Notes: a model not told the origin generated them from the sequence alone. 64,000 nt of DNA from Intrasporangium flavum (GCF_001956915.1 NZ_MLJO01000018.1:1-64000); one strand, 5' to 3'. Positions 38,890 through 48,312 are shown, numbered from the stretch's first letter. Program-made: numbers and translations.

Positions 38890-39870
38890 TTGAGCGAGTT
38901 CTTCAACACCCTGCTCTACCCGATCAAGCTGGGTGAGGCATGGGTCATGTACGCCTGGCACTGGCTGTTCGACGCGATCGGTCTCAAGGGTGACCTCGCC
39001 GGCTGGGCCTGGGCCTTCTCGATCGTCGGTCTCACCGTCGTCGTCCGGCTCCTGCTCATCCCGCTCTTCGTGCGCCAGATCCACTCCTCCCGCCGGATGC
39101 AGCTCATCCAGCCGGAGATGCAGAAGATCCAGAAGAAGTACAAGGGCAAGCGCGACCCGGAGAGCCAGAAGGCGCAGCAGGCCGAGATCATGGATCTCTA
39201 CCGCCGCACGGGCACCAACCCGTTCAGCAGCTGCCTGCCGATCCTGATCCAGAGCCCGTTCTTCTTCGCGCTCTTCCAGCTGCTCAACAACCTCAAGGCC
39301 CAGGCCGAGGGCAAGCAGCCCGGCATCGGCCCGATCACCAACGAGGTCGCCCGCGCCATCGAGAGCTCGACGATCTTCGGCGCCCGGCTCTCCGACTCGT
39401 TCGTGTCGAGCGACCAGCTCAGCGTCAAGATCCTCACCGCGGTGCTCATCGTGCTGATGTCGGCGACGACGTTCACGACCCAGTACCAGCTGATGCGCAA
39501 GAACATGCCGTCGGCGGCGCTCGACAACCCCTTCGCGAAGCAGCAGAAGGTCCTGCTGTACCTGATGCCGATCTTCTTCGCGATCTCCGGCATCAACTTC
39601 CCGATCGGTGTCCTCATCTACTGGCTCACGACGAACCTGTGGACGATGGGCCAGCAGTTCTACGTCATCCGCAACATGCCCGCGCCCGGGTCCGAGGCCG
39701 AGGCCAACCGCCGCAAGCGGCTCGAGCGCAAGGGCAAGACGTTCGAGGAGCTGACGGTGCCGGGGCTGAACGGCGAAGACGCCGTCGAGGATGCCCCCAA
39801 GGCCGGCCAGCGACAGCAGCCGAAGAGCAAGAAGCGCTCGAAGACCACCGCGCCCAAGAACCGCCGCTGA
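38890..39870 (+). CDS. yidC: Membrane protein insertase YidC
   Basis: A 326-residue insertase of the YidC/Oxa1 family with five membrane segments. The conserved Arg is in VVVRLLLIPLFVRQIHSSRRMQ, and the C-terminal hydrophobic core has LLYLMPIFFAISG and FPIGVLIYWLTTNLW. A Lys/Arg-rich tail (KSKKRSKTTAPKNRR) would contact the ribosome. TTG 38890 with AGAGGA at 38878-38883 gives the usual SEFFNTLLYPI start; ATG 38857 is possible. Confidence 0.95.
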   Translation: MSEFFNTLLYPIKLGEAWVMYAWHWLFDAIGLKGDLAGWAWAFSIVGLTVVVRLLLIPLFVRQIHSSRRMQLIQPEMQKIQKKYKGKRDPESQKAQQAEIMDLYRRTGTNPFSSCLPILIQSPFFFALFQLLNNLKAQAEGKQPGIGPITNEVARAIESSTIFGARLSDSFVSSDQLSVKILTAVLIVLMSATTFTTQYQLMRKNMPSAALDNPFAKQQKVLLYLMPIFFAISGINFPIGVLIYWLTTNLWTMGQQFYVIRNMPAPGSEAEANRRKRLERKGKTFEELTVPGLNGEDAVEDAPKAGQRQQPKSKKRSKTTAPKNRR

Positions 39871-39964
39871 GGCGTCCGTCCACAGTCTTTCCCACCCTGC
39901 CGAGCCGCTGACCTGCGAGGACACGAGTTGTCCCCAGGCCGGGCCGGTGAACGAAGGAGCACCC

Positions 39965-40690
39965 ATGAGCGACACCCAGGCGACCGGCGACGTGGCCGTC
40001 GACACCACGCCCGACACCACGCCCGACACCACGCCCGACACCACCCCCGAGGCGACGCCCGACGCGACGGCCGACGCTGCGAGCACCCCGACGGACGCGG
40101 CGACCGACGCGGCGATCGACGCCGACGACGCGGCGATCGACGCCGACGACGCGACGCGGGACTCCGACGACGACGCTGCTGACGGCACCGCCACGGAGGA
40201 CAAGGGCGACAAGCCGTCGCGCGTCCGCCAGCTCGAGCGCGAGGGCGAGGTCGCGGCCGACTTCCTCGAGACGCTCCTCGACATCGCCGACCTCGACGGC
40301 GACATCGACGTCGATGTGGACGGCGACCGGGCCGCGGTGGCCATCGTCGACTCGGAGGACGGCCGCGTGCCGCGCCGCCTCGTCGGCCCCGGCGGCAAGG
40401 TGCTCGAGGCCCTCCAGGAGCTGACCCGCCTCGCGGTCCAGGTCGAGACCGGTGAGCGCAGCCGCCTCATGCTCGACATCGCCGGGCACCGGGCCGAGCG
40501 CCGCTCCACCCTGGTCGACCTCGCCAAGACGGCGATCGAGCAGGTCAGGACGAGCGGCACGAAGTCCGCGCTCGAGCCGATGTCGGCGTTCGAGCGCAAG
40601 GTCGTGCACGACGAGGTGGCCGCGGCCGGACTGGTGTCGGAGTCCGAGGGCGTCGAGCCGAACCGCCACGTCGTCATCCTGCCGGCCTGA
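39965..40690 (+). CDS. jag: Jag/SpoIIIJ-associated RNA-binding protein (KhpB-type)
   Basis: A 241-residue protein. The first 85 residues are acidic and repetitive (TTPDTTPD, ATPDAT, AAIDADD). A KH domain follows (RVPRRLVGPGGKVLEALQ), then an R3H domain (SAFERKVVHDEVAAAG, VEPNRHVVILP). Start ATG 39965 is preceded by AAGGAG; the open frame runs back into yidC. These proteins bind RNA and act in cell-wall control. It follows yidC. Confidence 0.93.
   Translation: MSDTQATGDVAVDTTPDTTPDTTPDTTPEATPDATADAASTPTDAATDAAIDADDAAIDADDATRDSDDDAADGTATEDKGDKPSRVRQLEREGEVAADFLETLLDIADLDGDIDVDVDGDRAAVAIVDSEDGRVPRRLVGPGGKVLEALQELTRLAVQVETGERSRLMLDIAGHRAERRSTLVDLAKTAIEQVRTSGTKSALEPMSAFERKVVHDEVAAAGLVSESEGVEPNRHVVILPA
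40001..40048 (+). repeat. Four tandem 12-bp repeats in jag
   Basis: GACACCACGCCC is repeated four times (last copy changed to GACACCACCCCC), encoding a DTTP repeat. A 21-base repeat (GCGGCGATCGACGCCGACGAC) follows nearby at about 40111-40152. Such repeats can change length by slippage. Confidence 0.85.
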
Positions 40691-40700
40691 TCACCGGCGC

Positions 40701-40714
40701 GTTTCACGTGAAAC
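40701..40714. promoter_or_regulatory. parS site 1
   Basis: Exact GTTTCACGTGAAAC, ten bases after the jag stop. ParB nucleation site. Confidence 0.95.
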
Positions 40715-40771
40715 GGGGCGTTCCGCGTCCCGTGCCCGCCGCCGACGACGACGCAGGACAAGGAGCACGGC

Positions 40772-41578
40772 GTGGCTGACGAGGAGCGCGAGCCGAGCGG
40801 TCCGGTCCCGCCGGTGACGCCGGAGACACCCGATGCTGCGGCGTCGGTCTTCGGGGAGCGGCTTTCGCTCGCCGAGGAGTTCGTCGCCGTGCTGGCGGAC
40901 ACCGGCATCAGCCACGGGCTGATCGGCCCCAGGGAGGCACCCCGCCTCTGGGACCGCCACGTGCTCAACTGCGCCGTCGTGCACCACGCCATCCCCGTGG
41001 CCGAGGACGGCCAGCAGGTCGTCGACGTCGGTTCGGGGGCCGGGCTGCCCGGCCTCGCCATCGCGATCGCGCGCCCGGACCTCCACGTGCACCTCGTCGA
41101 GCCGCTCGCCCGACGCACCGGCTGGCTCTCGGGAACGATCGCCCAGCTCGGCCTCGACAACGTCACGGTCCACACGGCACGTGCGGAGGCCCTGTGGGAC
41201 ACCGTCACCGCACCGTGGGTCACGGCGCGGGCCGTGTCCGGCATCGTCCAGCTCGCCGAGTGGACGCTGCCCCTGCTCACACCGCACGGCAGCGTCCTCG
41301 CGCTCAAGGGGTCACGAGCCCATGACGAGCTGACGGAGAACCGCACCGCGCTGACCCGCCTCGGCGTGGTCGATGCGGCCGTCGAGGCCTACGGCGCCGG
41401 GGTCCTCGCCGACCCGACGCTCGTGCTGCGTCTGACCATCGGCGAGGGAGTGGACCGGCGGCGGTTCCGATCGCGCGCGCCCAGCAGCGCGGGTTCGGCG
41501 CGGCGACGGGCGGATCGGCCGCGCGGTTCGCGGCGCACCGGCCCGGCGTCCGGCAGACGTCGGCCGCATCAGACATGA
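40772..41578 (+). CDS. rsmG: 16S rRNA (guanine-N7)-methyltransferase RsmG
   Basis: A 268-residue SAM-dependent methyltransferase that acts on G527 of 16S rRNA. SAM motif VVDVGSGAGLPGLAIAIARP is visible; the RLWDRHVLNC segment precedes it. The C-terminus (from about 230) is a poorly conserved Arg-rich tail (RRRFRSRAPSS). GTG 40772 is the start. It overlaps the open frame of parA at its 3' end. Confidence 0.95.
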   Translation: MADEEREPSGPVPPVTPETPDAAASVFGERLSLAEEFVAVLADTGISHGLIGPREAPRLWDRHVLNCAVVHHAIPVAEDGQQVVDVGSGAGLPGLAIAIARPDLHVHLVEPLARRTGWLSGTIAQLGLDNVTVHTARAEALWDTVTAPWVTARAVSGIVQLAEWTLPLLTPHGSVLALKGSRAHDELTENRTALTRLGVVDAAVEAYGAGVLADPTLVLRLTIGEGVDRRRFRSRAPSSAGSARRRADRPRGSRRTGPASGRRRPHQT

Positions 41579-41673
41579 TCGTGTCGAGACCTTTTCGGCG
41601 GTGGATGCGGCGACGGGTCGCCCGTTCCGCGCCACCGCCACCCTCGCCCGCGATCCCCGGAGGTGTACTCCCC

Positions 41674-43218
41674 GTGACGATGTCGACGAACCTGGGGTGG
41701 CCCAGCGAACCCGAACCGTCGCCGGAGCACCGTCGTCTGGGCTGGCTGGCCCGCATGCTCGGTGGTGTTTCACGTGAAACGGGGCAGGGGCCCGGTTCGG
41801 GAGACACGGGTGGCAGCGGTCTGGGCGTCGGCGGTGGTGAAGCGCCCGAAGCGGCCGTCGTCGATGCGACGCTCGTCGCCGGGGACGGAGACGCGGAGAT
41901 CGATACGCCAGGACGCACCGACGTGGACCGTGCCGAACCCGATGCGGTCGAGGCCCTCGCCGATGCGGACGCCGACGGCGACCACGGTCGAGGGGACCCG
42001 GGTGGGGCGCGGGGGAGCGACGCTGGTCCGGAGGTGCTCTCCTCCGAGCCCGCCCCTGTCGAGGAAGAGCCCGACGGCCGGGACAACGCGAGCCGGGAGC
42101 CGGTCGACGACGACCGCACCGAGGCCTCCGGGCCGGATGATCTGACTGACGACGAGACTGACGACGAGGAAGAACGACCTGTGGACAACGCGGTGGATGA
42201 CGCGCCCGATAACACGCTCTCCACGCAGGAACCAGGGGTTCCGGCGGCTGGGGACAACGTTGTGGACGAAGAGGCGCGGCGACGCGCGTACGCGGACGGG
42301 CACGCCGACCGGGAGGCCCTCGTCGCCGCCCTGCCGACGGTCGACGACGACACGCCCCTGGCGCGCGAGCTCGCCGACAACGCCCGCCGCCGGATCCAGC
42401 TGACCGGCCGCCCCTTCCCGAAGCCGGCCGCCCCCCGCGTCCTCACCGTCGCGAACCAGAAGGGTGGCGTCGGCAAGACGACGACCACGGTGAACGTCGC
42501 GGCGGCCCTGGCGCAGTCGGGGCTGAAGGTTCTCGTCATCGACCTCGACCCGCAGGGCAATGCCAGCACGGCCCTCGGCATCGACCACCACGCCGAGGTG
42601 CCCTCGATCTACGACGTCCTCGTCGACGGCACGCCGCTGCTCGACGTGGTCCAGCCGTGCACCACGGTCGAGAGCCTCTTCTGCGCGCCGGCGACGATCG
42701 ACCTCGCCGGTGCCGAGATCGAGCTCGTGTCGCTGGTGGCCCGTGAGACGCGCCTGCAGAAGGCGATCGCCGCGGCGTCGGAGGCCGGGCACAGCTACGA
42801 CTACATCCTCATCGACTGCCCGCCGAGCCTCGGACTGCTCACCGTCAACGCCATGGTGGCGGCGAGCGAGGTCTTCATCCCGATCCAGTGCGAGTACTAC
42901 GCGCTCGAGGGCCTGTCGCAGCTGCTGAAGAACATCGAGCTGGTGCGGGCCCACCTCAATCCGCCGCTGCACGTCTCCACGATCCTGCTGACGATGTACG
43001 ACGGCCGCACCCGCCTGTCGGCCCAGGTCGCCGAAGAGGTGCGCGAGCACTTCCCCGAGCAGGTGCTGCGCACCACGGTGCCGCGGTCGGTACGCATCTC
43101 CGAGGCCCCGAGCTTCGGTGAGACGGTCATGACGTACGACTCGACGAGCAGCGGCGCCCTCGCCTACCTCGAGGCCGCCGGTGAGATGGCCGACCGCGGT
43201 GCCGCCGGGGCTGCCTGA
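41674..43218 (+). CDS. parA: Chromosome-partitioning ATPase ParA
   Basis: A 514-residue ParA whose C-terminal 265 residues are the Walker-type ATPase: VANQKGGVGKTTTTVN, VIDLDPQGNAS, DYILIDCPPSLG. The first 250 residues are acidic and low-complexity (EEEERPVDNAVDDAPDN), much longer than usual. GTG 41674 with GGAGGTG at 41659-41665 is the best start; ATG 41575 overlaps rsmG. A perfect parS (41767-41780) lies inside this N-terminal coding part. ParA moves ParB-bound origins apart. Confidence 0.93.
   Translation: MTMSTNLGWPSEPEPSPEHRRLGWLARMLGGVSRETGQGPGSGDTGGSGLGVGGGEAPEAAVVDATLVAGDGDAEIDTPGRTDVDRAEPDAVEALADADADGDHGRGDPGGARGSDAGPEVLSSEPAPVEEEPDGRDNASREPVDDDRTEASGPDDLTDDETDDEEERPVDNAVDDAPDNTLSTQEPGVPAAGDNVVDEEARRRAYADGHADREALVAALPTVDDDTPLARELADNARRRIQLTGRPFPKPAAPRVLTVANQKGGVGKTTTTVNVAAALAQSGLKVLVIDLDPQGNASTALGIDHHAEVPSIYDVLVDGTPLLDVVQPCTTVESLFCAPATIDLAGAEIELVSLVARETRLQKAIAAASEAGHSYDYILIDCPPSLGLLTVNAMVAASEVFIPIQCEYYALEGLSQLLKNIELVRAHLNPPLHVSTILLTMYDGRTRLSAQVAEEVREHFPEQVLRTTVPRSVRISEAPSFGETVMTYDSTSSGALAYLEAAGEMADRGAAGAA
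41767..41780. promoter_or_regulatory. parS site 2, inside the parA coding region
   Basis: Exact GTTTCACGTGAAAC encoding Val-Ser-Arg-Glu-Thr of the ParA N-terminus. Binding by ParB here could also affect parA expression (inference). Confidence 0.95.
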
Positions 43219-43270
43219 CCCGTCCCTCCGACGCGCTGAGAACGGCGCCGCTCCCGACCGGGGCGGCGCC

Positions 43271-43284
43271 GTTTCACGTGAAAC
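43271..43284. promoter_or_regulatory. parS site 3
   Basis: Exact GTTTCACGTGAAAC, downstream of parA. Confidence 0.95.
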
Positions 43285-43324
43285 GCGCTGAACGGCGTCG
43301 GCGGCGCTCTCCACCGGTGCTCCC

Positions 43325-43338
43325 GTTTCACGTGAAAC
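43325..43338. promoter_or_regulatory. parS site 4
   Basis: Exact GTTTCACGTGAAAC, 54 bases from site 3. Confidence 0.95.
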
Positions 43339-44018
43339 CGAACGCCCGACCCGCGGCGGGGCCGGCGGCCGAGGGCATGGCGCCACTCAACTCCTGACTG
43401 GTCAGTGGGGCACAGACCGCGAGGAGGCCGATGTGGCTGTCGACGCTGTTGCGACCGGGGAGCTGTGCCGACGGGGCGGGGTGCGGTGTTCGGGAGCCTG
43501 CTCGGGCCGGATCGCGTCCGGGCGCCAGGCGGGGGAGGTGCGGCTGGGACCAGCGGTCCCGACGGGCCCACCGGGTCCTGGGCCGCGGTCGGATCACACC
43601 AGCCTCGGCGGGAAAGACCCTCCATGGATTCGTGCCGTCATGGTCGTTGCGAGCGGCGACGTCGTCGGGCTCGACTGTCGCAGAAGGGCACCCGGGGCGC
43701 CGCGCGCCAAGGAACGGACACAAAGCGTGGAAGGGTGGGCGGGTCGAGGGTGGCAGGTACAAGGTGTCCCGGGTCCAATGGCAGCGAACCTTGCCGGCGA
43801 CGAAGGCGTCGTCATCCGCGCCCGCTCTACCGAAGCGCGGCCGCCGGCGGCCCTGAACGGCGACAGGCGCCCTTGCCGCGTTCCGCTCCGAGCACGCCCA
43901 TCCGTCGCGGGGCCGGATGACGCGCGTGGCGTGGACCGGCGCCCCACCCACAGTCCTGACTCCCGGTTGGTCGGCGCTGGGATCTGTCAGGGCACGACGA
44001 GACGATGGGCAGCGGCCG

Positions 44019-44032
44019 GTTTCACGTGAAAC
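44019..44032. promoter_or_regulatory. parS site 5
   Basis: Exact GTTTCACGTGAAAC upstream of parB; first of three within 140 bases. Confidence 0.95.
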
Positions 44033-44082
44033 ACGGAGACAAGACGGCCGCTTCTCCGATCGGCAAGGTCTGATGGGTGCGT

Positions 44083-44096
44083 GTTTCACGTGAAAC
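44083..44096. promoter_or_regulatory. parS site 6
   Basis: Exact GTTTCACGTGAAAC, 64 bases from site 5. Confidence 0.95.
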
Positions 44097-44144
44097 GCGA
44101 CCCGGAAGACTGCTGTGCGTCGTTTCGACCGCCTGTCGCATTTC

Positions 44145-44158
44145 GTTTCACGTGAAAC
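44145..44158. promoter_or_regulatory. parS site 7
   Basis: Exact GTTTCACGTGAAAC, 62 bases from site 6 and 105 bases before the parB start. Confidence 0.95.
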
Positions 44159-44262
44159 GCCCATAGCGGCAGCTCGTGCGGCGTGCGCGGATCGGCCACG
44201 ACAACCACCTAGACTGAGCGCCGGACGCGAGGGTCGCGGCCGACATGGTCAGAGGATGTTGA

Positions 44263-45351
44263 ATGGCGGAGAAGCGTCGCGCACTGGGTCGGGGTCTCGG
44301 AGCACTCATTCCGAGCGCACCGAGCGGGGGAGCAGGCCGGCCGGTCGACGTCTTCTTCCCCGACCAGAAGCGGGACGAGGTCGGCGGCGGAGTCGCCGTC
44401 GCGACCGAGGAGTCGCCGGAGGCTGCTGCCGGCGCCGACGCCACCGGCTCGACGGGCGCGGACGCTGGCGCCCCCCAGTCGCAGCAGGCCCCGACGGACG
44501 GTCCCGAGCTCGCGGTCGTGCCGGGCGCCGAGTTCGCCGAGCTCGACATCGACTCGATCCGGCCCAACCCGCGCCAGCCGCGCACGGTCTTCGACGAGGA
44601 CCACATGGGCGAGCTCGTGCACTCGATCCGTGAGATCGGCGTGCTGCAGCCCATCGTCGTGCGGCGCATCCCGGACGACCAGCTCGGCGAGGCCGACGGC
44701 AAGCGCTTCGAGCTCATCATGGGTGAGCGGCGGTGGCGGGCGTCGCAGCAGGCGGAGCAGGCCACGATCCCGGCCATCATCAAGGACACGAGCGACGACG
44801 ACCTCCTGCGCGACGCGCTCCTGGAGAACTTGCACCGCAGCCAGCTCAACCCGCTCGAGGAGGCGGCCGCCTACCAGCAGCTGCTCGACGACTTCGGGTG
44901 CTCGCACGAGGAGCTCGCGACGCGCATCGGCCGGTCCCGGCCGCAGATCTCCAACACGCTGCGCCTGCTCAAGCTGCCCCCGCTCGTCCAGCGGCGCGTC
45001 GCGGCGGGCGTGCTGAGCGCCGGGCACGCACGAGCGCTGCTCGGCCTGCCCGACGGTGCCTCCATGGAGCGGATGGCCCAGCGCATCGTCGCCGAGGGCC
45101 TGTCGGTGCGCACGGTGGAGGAGCTCGTCGCGCTCGGCGAGGGCGGGCAGGCCCCCAAGCCGCGTCGCCCGCGTGCCGGTTCGCGCCACCCGCAGCTCGA
45201 GGAGTACACCTCGGGGCTCGCCGACCACCTCGAGACGCGGGTCGCGATCGCCCTCGGTCAGCGCAAGGGCAAGATCACCGTCGAGTTCGCCTCGATCGAG
45301 GACCTGCGCCGCATCATGGGCCTGATGGGCGTCGACGGCCAGGGCCGCTGA
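44263..45351 (+). CDS. parB: Chromosome-partitioning protein ParB
   Basis: A 362-residue CTP-dependent clamp. N-terminus KRRALGRGLGALIP is the ParA-activating peptide. The CTP-binding core has RPNPRQPRTVF and the arginine patch GERRWRA; the HTH follows (EELATRIGRSRPQISNTLRLLKLPP). The C-terminal dimerisation domain ends with GQRKGKITVEFASIEDLRRIM. A ribosome site AGAGGA precedes ATG 44263. Seven exact parS sites lie within 3.5 kb upstream. Confidence 0.97.
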   Translation: MAEKRRALGRGLGALIPSAPSGGAGRPVDVFFPDQKRDEVGGGVAVATEESPEAAAGADATGSTGADAGAPQSQQAPTDGPELAVVPGAEFAELDIDSIRPNPRQPRTVFDEDHMGELVHSIREIGVLQPIVVRRIPDDQLGEADGKRFELIMGERRWRASQQAEQATIPAIIKDTSDDDLLRDALLENLHRSQLNPLEEAAAYQQLLDDFGCSHEELATRIGRSRPQISNTLRLLKLPPLVQRRVAAGVLSAGHARALLGLPDGASMERMAQRIVAEGLSVRTVEELVALGEGGQAPKPRRPRAGSRHPQLEEYTSGLADHLETRVAIALGQRKGKITVEFASIEDLRRIMGLMGVDGQGR

Positions 45352-45372
45352 GCCCTCGCGAACCCGCGGCGA

Positions 45373-46836
45373 TCAGAGCCACGACGCCGGTCTCGGCACG
45401 ATGACGCCGATCGCGCCGTTGATCGGCAGCACCGGCCCGGACCCGGACGCAGCCTTGAGTTCGGCGCACTGGGCCGTGGCGCACCAGTGCGTGACGATGC
45501 CGCCGTACTCGTAGAGCATCATCTGGATCGTGCCGGCGGTGATGCCGCCGACGGCGGTCTTGCGCTGGGCGGGATCCTGGTAGAGCACGACGTCGCGGAT
45601 TCCCGTGCGCTGCTGGGCGGCGACGGCGGCGTCGACGATCGCGGCGTACTCCCGGCGCGTCTGCTGGTGGGCGGCGACGTCGGCGCGCCACTGGAGCAGG
45701 CCCACGACCGACAGGGCCACGAGGGCCACCGTGCCGACCCACCGGGTCCACGTGGCGCTCGAGAGGAGCAGGGCTGCGGGCACCACGGCCAGCAGCCATC
45801 CCCACAGCAGGCCGCGCGGGTTGGTCGTGACCCCGGTGGCAAGGGTCTGGACGCCCCCGAGACCGACGGCGACGACGAAGCCGGCGAGGATGCGCAGCCA
45901 CGGCCCGCGCGTCCGCCGGTCGATCAGCGCCACGGCACCGGGGACGACGCCGACCGCGAGCGTGGCCCACCCCAGGGCCTTGGCCAGCGACTGGAGGTCG
46001 GACAGGTATCGGTGTGCGTTGACGCGGAGGGCGTGCAGGCTGTGGGCCGTGTTCGGGTGGCGCCAGGCGGCGATACGGATCCCGAAGTGGCTGAAGGCGA
46101 TCCAGTTCAGCGTGTAGATGATGAGGATGCCGACCCCGTACGCGACCAGCCAGACGACGCAGACGGCGATGGTCGTGCGCCACGAGCGGGTCCGGAGGTG
46201 GACCAACGCCGCGATGAGCAGCACCGGTGCGATCGGCGGATAGGTCAGCACGCAGAGGATCGTCGTGATGGCCACCCACGTGCCGAGGCGGACGCGGCTC
46301 GTGGAGGCGCGCGGGAGCGTCCACACCGACAGTGCCGCCACGATGACCGACGGGGTGAGGGTGCCCGGCCAGTACACGAGCCGCTCCCACAGCGGCGAGG
46401 CGAAGACCGCGAGGGTCAGCAGGCCGGCGGCGAGTCGCCCGCGGACGTCGAAGAGCCGGGCGAACCCCACGACGAAGCAGGCGTAGGCCACGGCGTAGAG
46501 CACCGACGCCACGACGGGCGCCTCGTGCTGTCCCACGACGAGCCACCAGACGTAGTTGAGCCACCGACCCTCGGTGAGGTTCTTGTGCAACACGTCGGAC
46601 CCGCCGGGGGCATGGTCCGGCAGCAGGTAGGGCCAGTCGTCGCGGCGGATGAACGGCGTGACAACCTGCGCGACGTAGCCGCTGGCCAGCACACCGAGGG
46701 CGACCGCCAGGACCGGCACCCACAACGGCGGCCGTTCCGCCGCGTCCGCGCCCGGTCCGACATCGGGACGGTCGGCATCGGGCTGCTGGTCGGCGTCGCC
46801 GCGCAGCCGACGGGTACGCACCGAGTCAGTCGCCAT
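45373..46836 (-). CDS. GtrII-like glucosyltransferase-family membrane protein
   Basis: A 487-residue polytopic membrane protein with about ten helices. The motif TPFIRRDDWPYLLP in the first extracytoplasmic loop and TEGRWLNYVWWLV nearby resemble the GtrII glucosyltransferase group, GT-C-like enzymes using lipid-linked sugars. The last 120 residues form an extracytoplasmic domain (ending IGVIVPRPASWL). AAGGAGAG precedes ATG 46836. It is convergent with parB, 21 bases apart. Sugar and acceptor are unknown. Confidence 0.6.
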   Translation of the reverse strand: MATDSVRTRRLRGDADQQPDADRPDVGPGADAAERPPLWVPVLAVALGVLASGYVAQVVTPFIRRDDWPYLLPDHAPGGSDVLHKNLTEGRWLNYVWWLVVGQHEAPVVASVLYAVAYACFVVGFARLFDVRGRLAAGLLTLAVFASPLWERLVYWPGTLTPSVIVAALSVWTLPRASTSRVRLGTWVAITTILCVLTYPPIAPVLLIAALVHLRTRSWRTTIAVCVVWLVAYGVGILIIYTLNWIAFSHFGIRIAAWRHPNTAHSLHALRVNAHRYLSDLQSLAKALGWATLAVGVVPGAVALIDRRTRGPWLRILAGFVVAVGLGGVQTLATGVTTNPRGLLWGWLLAVVPAALLLSSATWTRWVGTVALVALSVVGLLQWRADVAAHQQTRREYAAIVDAAVAAQQRTGIRDVVLYQDPAQRKTAVGGITAGTIQMMLYEYGGIVTHWCATAQCAELKAASGSGPVLPINGAIGVIVPRPASWL

Positions 46837-46972
46837 CTACTCTCCTTGTCGGAAGCTGCCGGCGACTGCTGTTCCCCCTCGGGCAACGATACGGTAGCCG
46901 CGGGCGGGCGGCGACCCGCTGTCCAGGGGCCGCGGAGCCGCCGACGGACCGACCGACGTACGGAGGGAAGCG

Positions 46973-47833
46973 GTGCCCGAGGGCCACACGATCCACGCCC
47001 TGGCGGCCCGGCTCGAACGGGCCTTCTCCGGACGGGTGGTGGCGGCCTCGAGCCCGCAGGGACGGTTCGCGGCCGACGCGGCCCGACTCGACAGGCAGGA
47101 GCTGCACGGCGCCCGAGCCCACGGCAAACACCTGTTCGTCGACATCGGCCCGGCGACGCTCCACGTGCACCTCGGGCTCATCGGCAGCTTCCCGGTGCGC
47201 CCCGCCCCGGGCGGCCACGTGCCGGCCCCGCTGCCGACCGTGCGTCTGCGCCTCGAGACCGACGCCCACTACGCCGACTTGCGCGGGCCGATGACGTGCA
47301 CGCTCGTCGACGCCGCACGGGAACGCGAGATCGTCAGGACCCTGGGCCCGGACCCGCTGCGACGGCGGCAGCACCCGGATCGGGCTCTGCAGCGAATCGC
47401 GAACAGCCGCAAGGGGATCGGCGAGCTGCTCATGGACCAGTCGGTGGTCGCCGGCGTCGGCAACGTCTATCGCTGCGAGGTGCTGCACCGCCAGGCCATC
47501 GACCCGCTGACCCCCGGGCGCGACCTGTCGACCGACGCATGGACGGCGCTGTGGGACGACCTGGTGCTGCTCATGCCGCTCGGCGCCACGTTCTCGCAGA
47601 TCCTCACCATGCCCGACCAGGTGGAGGCGGCGCGGCGGCTGCGGCGCAGCGGACGCGCCAGGTCCGTCACGGAGTCGCTGACGGGGGAGCGGCTCGGCGA
47701 CCACTTCGAGCGCCGGTTCCTCGTCTACAAGCGCACCGGACTCGACTGCCCACGGTGCGCGGCCACCGTGCAGGACCGCGCCGTCGCCGGACGGACGCTC
47801 TACTGGTGTCCCACCTGTCAGCTGCGCCACTGA
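46973..47833 (+). CDS. Fpg/Nei-type DNA glycosylase
   Basis: A 286-residue base-excision glycosylase/AP lyase of the Nei branch. N-terminus PEGHTIH puts the catalytic Pro and Glu first after Met removal; Lys52 is in HGKHLFV. The helix-two-turn-helix is around MDQSVVAGVGNVYRCEVL, and a zinc finger ends the protein (CPRCAATV...YWCPTCQ). GTG 46973 has GGAGGGA upstream. It repairs oxidised bases. Confidence 0.92.
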   Translation: MPEGHTIHALAARLERAFSGRVVAASSPQGRFAADAARLDRQELHGARAHGKHLFVDIGPATLHVHLGLIGSFPVRPAPGGHVPAPLPTVRLRLETDAHYADLRGPMTCTLVDAAREREIVRTLGPDPLRRRQHPDRALQRIANSRKGIGELLMDQSVVAGVGNVYRCEVLHRQAIDPLTPGRDLSTDAWTALWDDLVLLMPLGATFSQILTMPDQVEAARRLRRSGRARSVTESLTGERLGDHFERRFLVYKRTGLDCPRCAATVQDRAVAGRTLYWCPTCQLRH

Positions 47834-47875
47834 GCCACCTCGGCGTCACTGCCCCTACCGGCGAGATCCACGGGC

Positions 47876-48277
47876 TCACCACCCGCGGAACGGGGCTCGC
47901 GCCAGCACGGGGATCTCGACGAAGTCGTGGCACCCGAGGACCGGCAGCATCGCACGCGGCGGCTGCGGCATGCGTCGCAAGCCCTCCGCCTCGTCGAGGA
48001 AGGCGGGGGTGCCGAGGGTCAACAGCTCCTGGCGCAGGTGCATGCGGCCCCCGTGCGCGGCGCGGAGGTTGGCCAGCCAGTCGACCCCACGGCCGTACGT
48101 GAGCGCCACCGTGACGTGGTCACCGCCGTCGAAGGCCATCATCGGGACCCGGAAGACGCGCCCCGAGCGGCGCCCGACGTGCTCCACCTCGACGAACCAG
48201 CCGTGCCCGGCCAGGTGCACCATCGCCTTGTTGAGGACGTCGCGGTTCACCGTCGTGATGGCTCGGGGCAGCGGCAC
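47876..48277 (-). CDS. Deazaflavin (F420)-dependent nitroreductase family protein
   Basis: A 133-residue split-beta-barrel protein of the Ddn/F420-dependent family. HVGRRSGRVFRVPMMAFDGGDHVTVAL is the typical central motif, followed by DWLANLRAA. GTG 48277 has GAGGAG upstream. These enzymes use F420H2; substrate unknown. It lies between a Nei-type glycosylase (convergent) and the DUF1905 gene (same strand). Confidence 0.85.
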   Translation of the reverse strand: MPLPRAITTVNRDVLNKAMVHLAGHGWFVEVEHVGRRSGRVFRVPMMAFDGGDHVTVALTYGRGVDWLANLRAAHGGRMHLRQELLTLGTPAFLDEAEGLRRMPQPPRAMLPVLGCHDFVEIPVLARAPFRGW

Positions 48278-48312
48278 GGGTGGGCTCCTCAGTCGATCAT
48301 TCGGGCGATGGT

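Larger units (their letters stand above)
43219..44262. other. parA-parB intergenic region, centromere-like
   Basis: A 1044-base gap between parA and parB containing five exact parS sites. Open frames here have no recognisable protein and follow no clear codon pattern, so I call none. A parB promoter is likely near TAGACT at 44210-44215. The gap is long compared with the tight spacing elsewhere in this region. Confidence 0.7.

Noticed and set aside
43328..44164. Minus-strand frame of 278 residues between parA and parB
   Set aside because: It translates parS sites repeatedly as VSRET/FHVKH and has no coherent domain.
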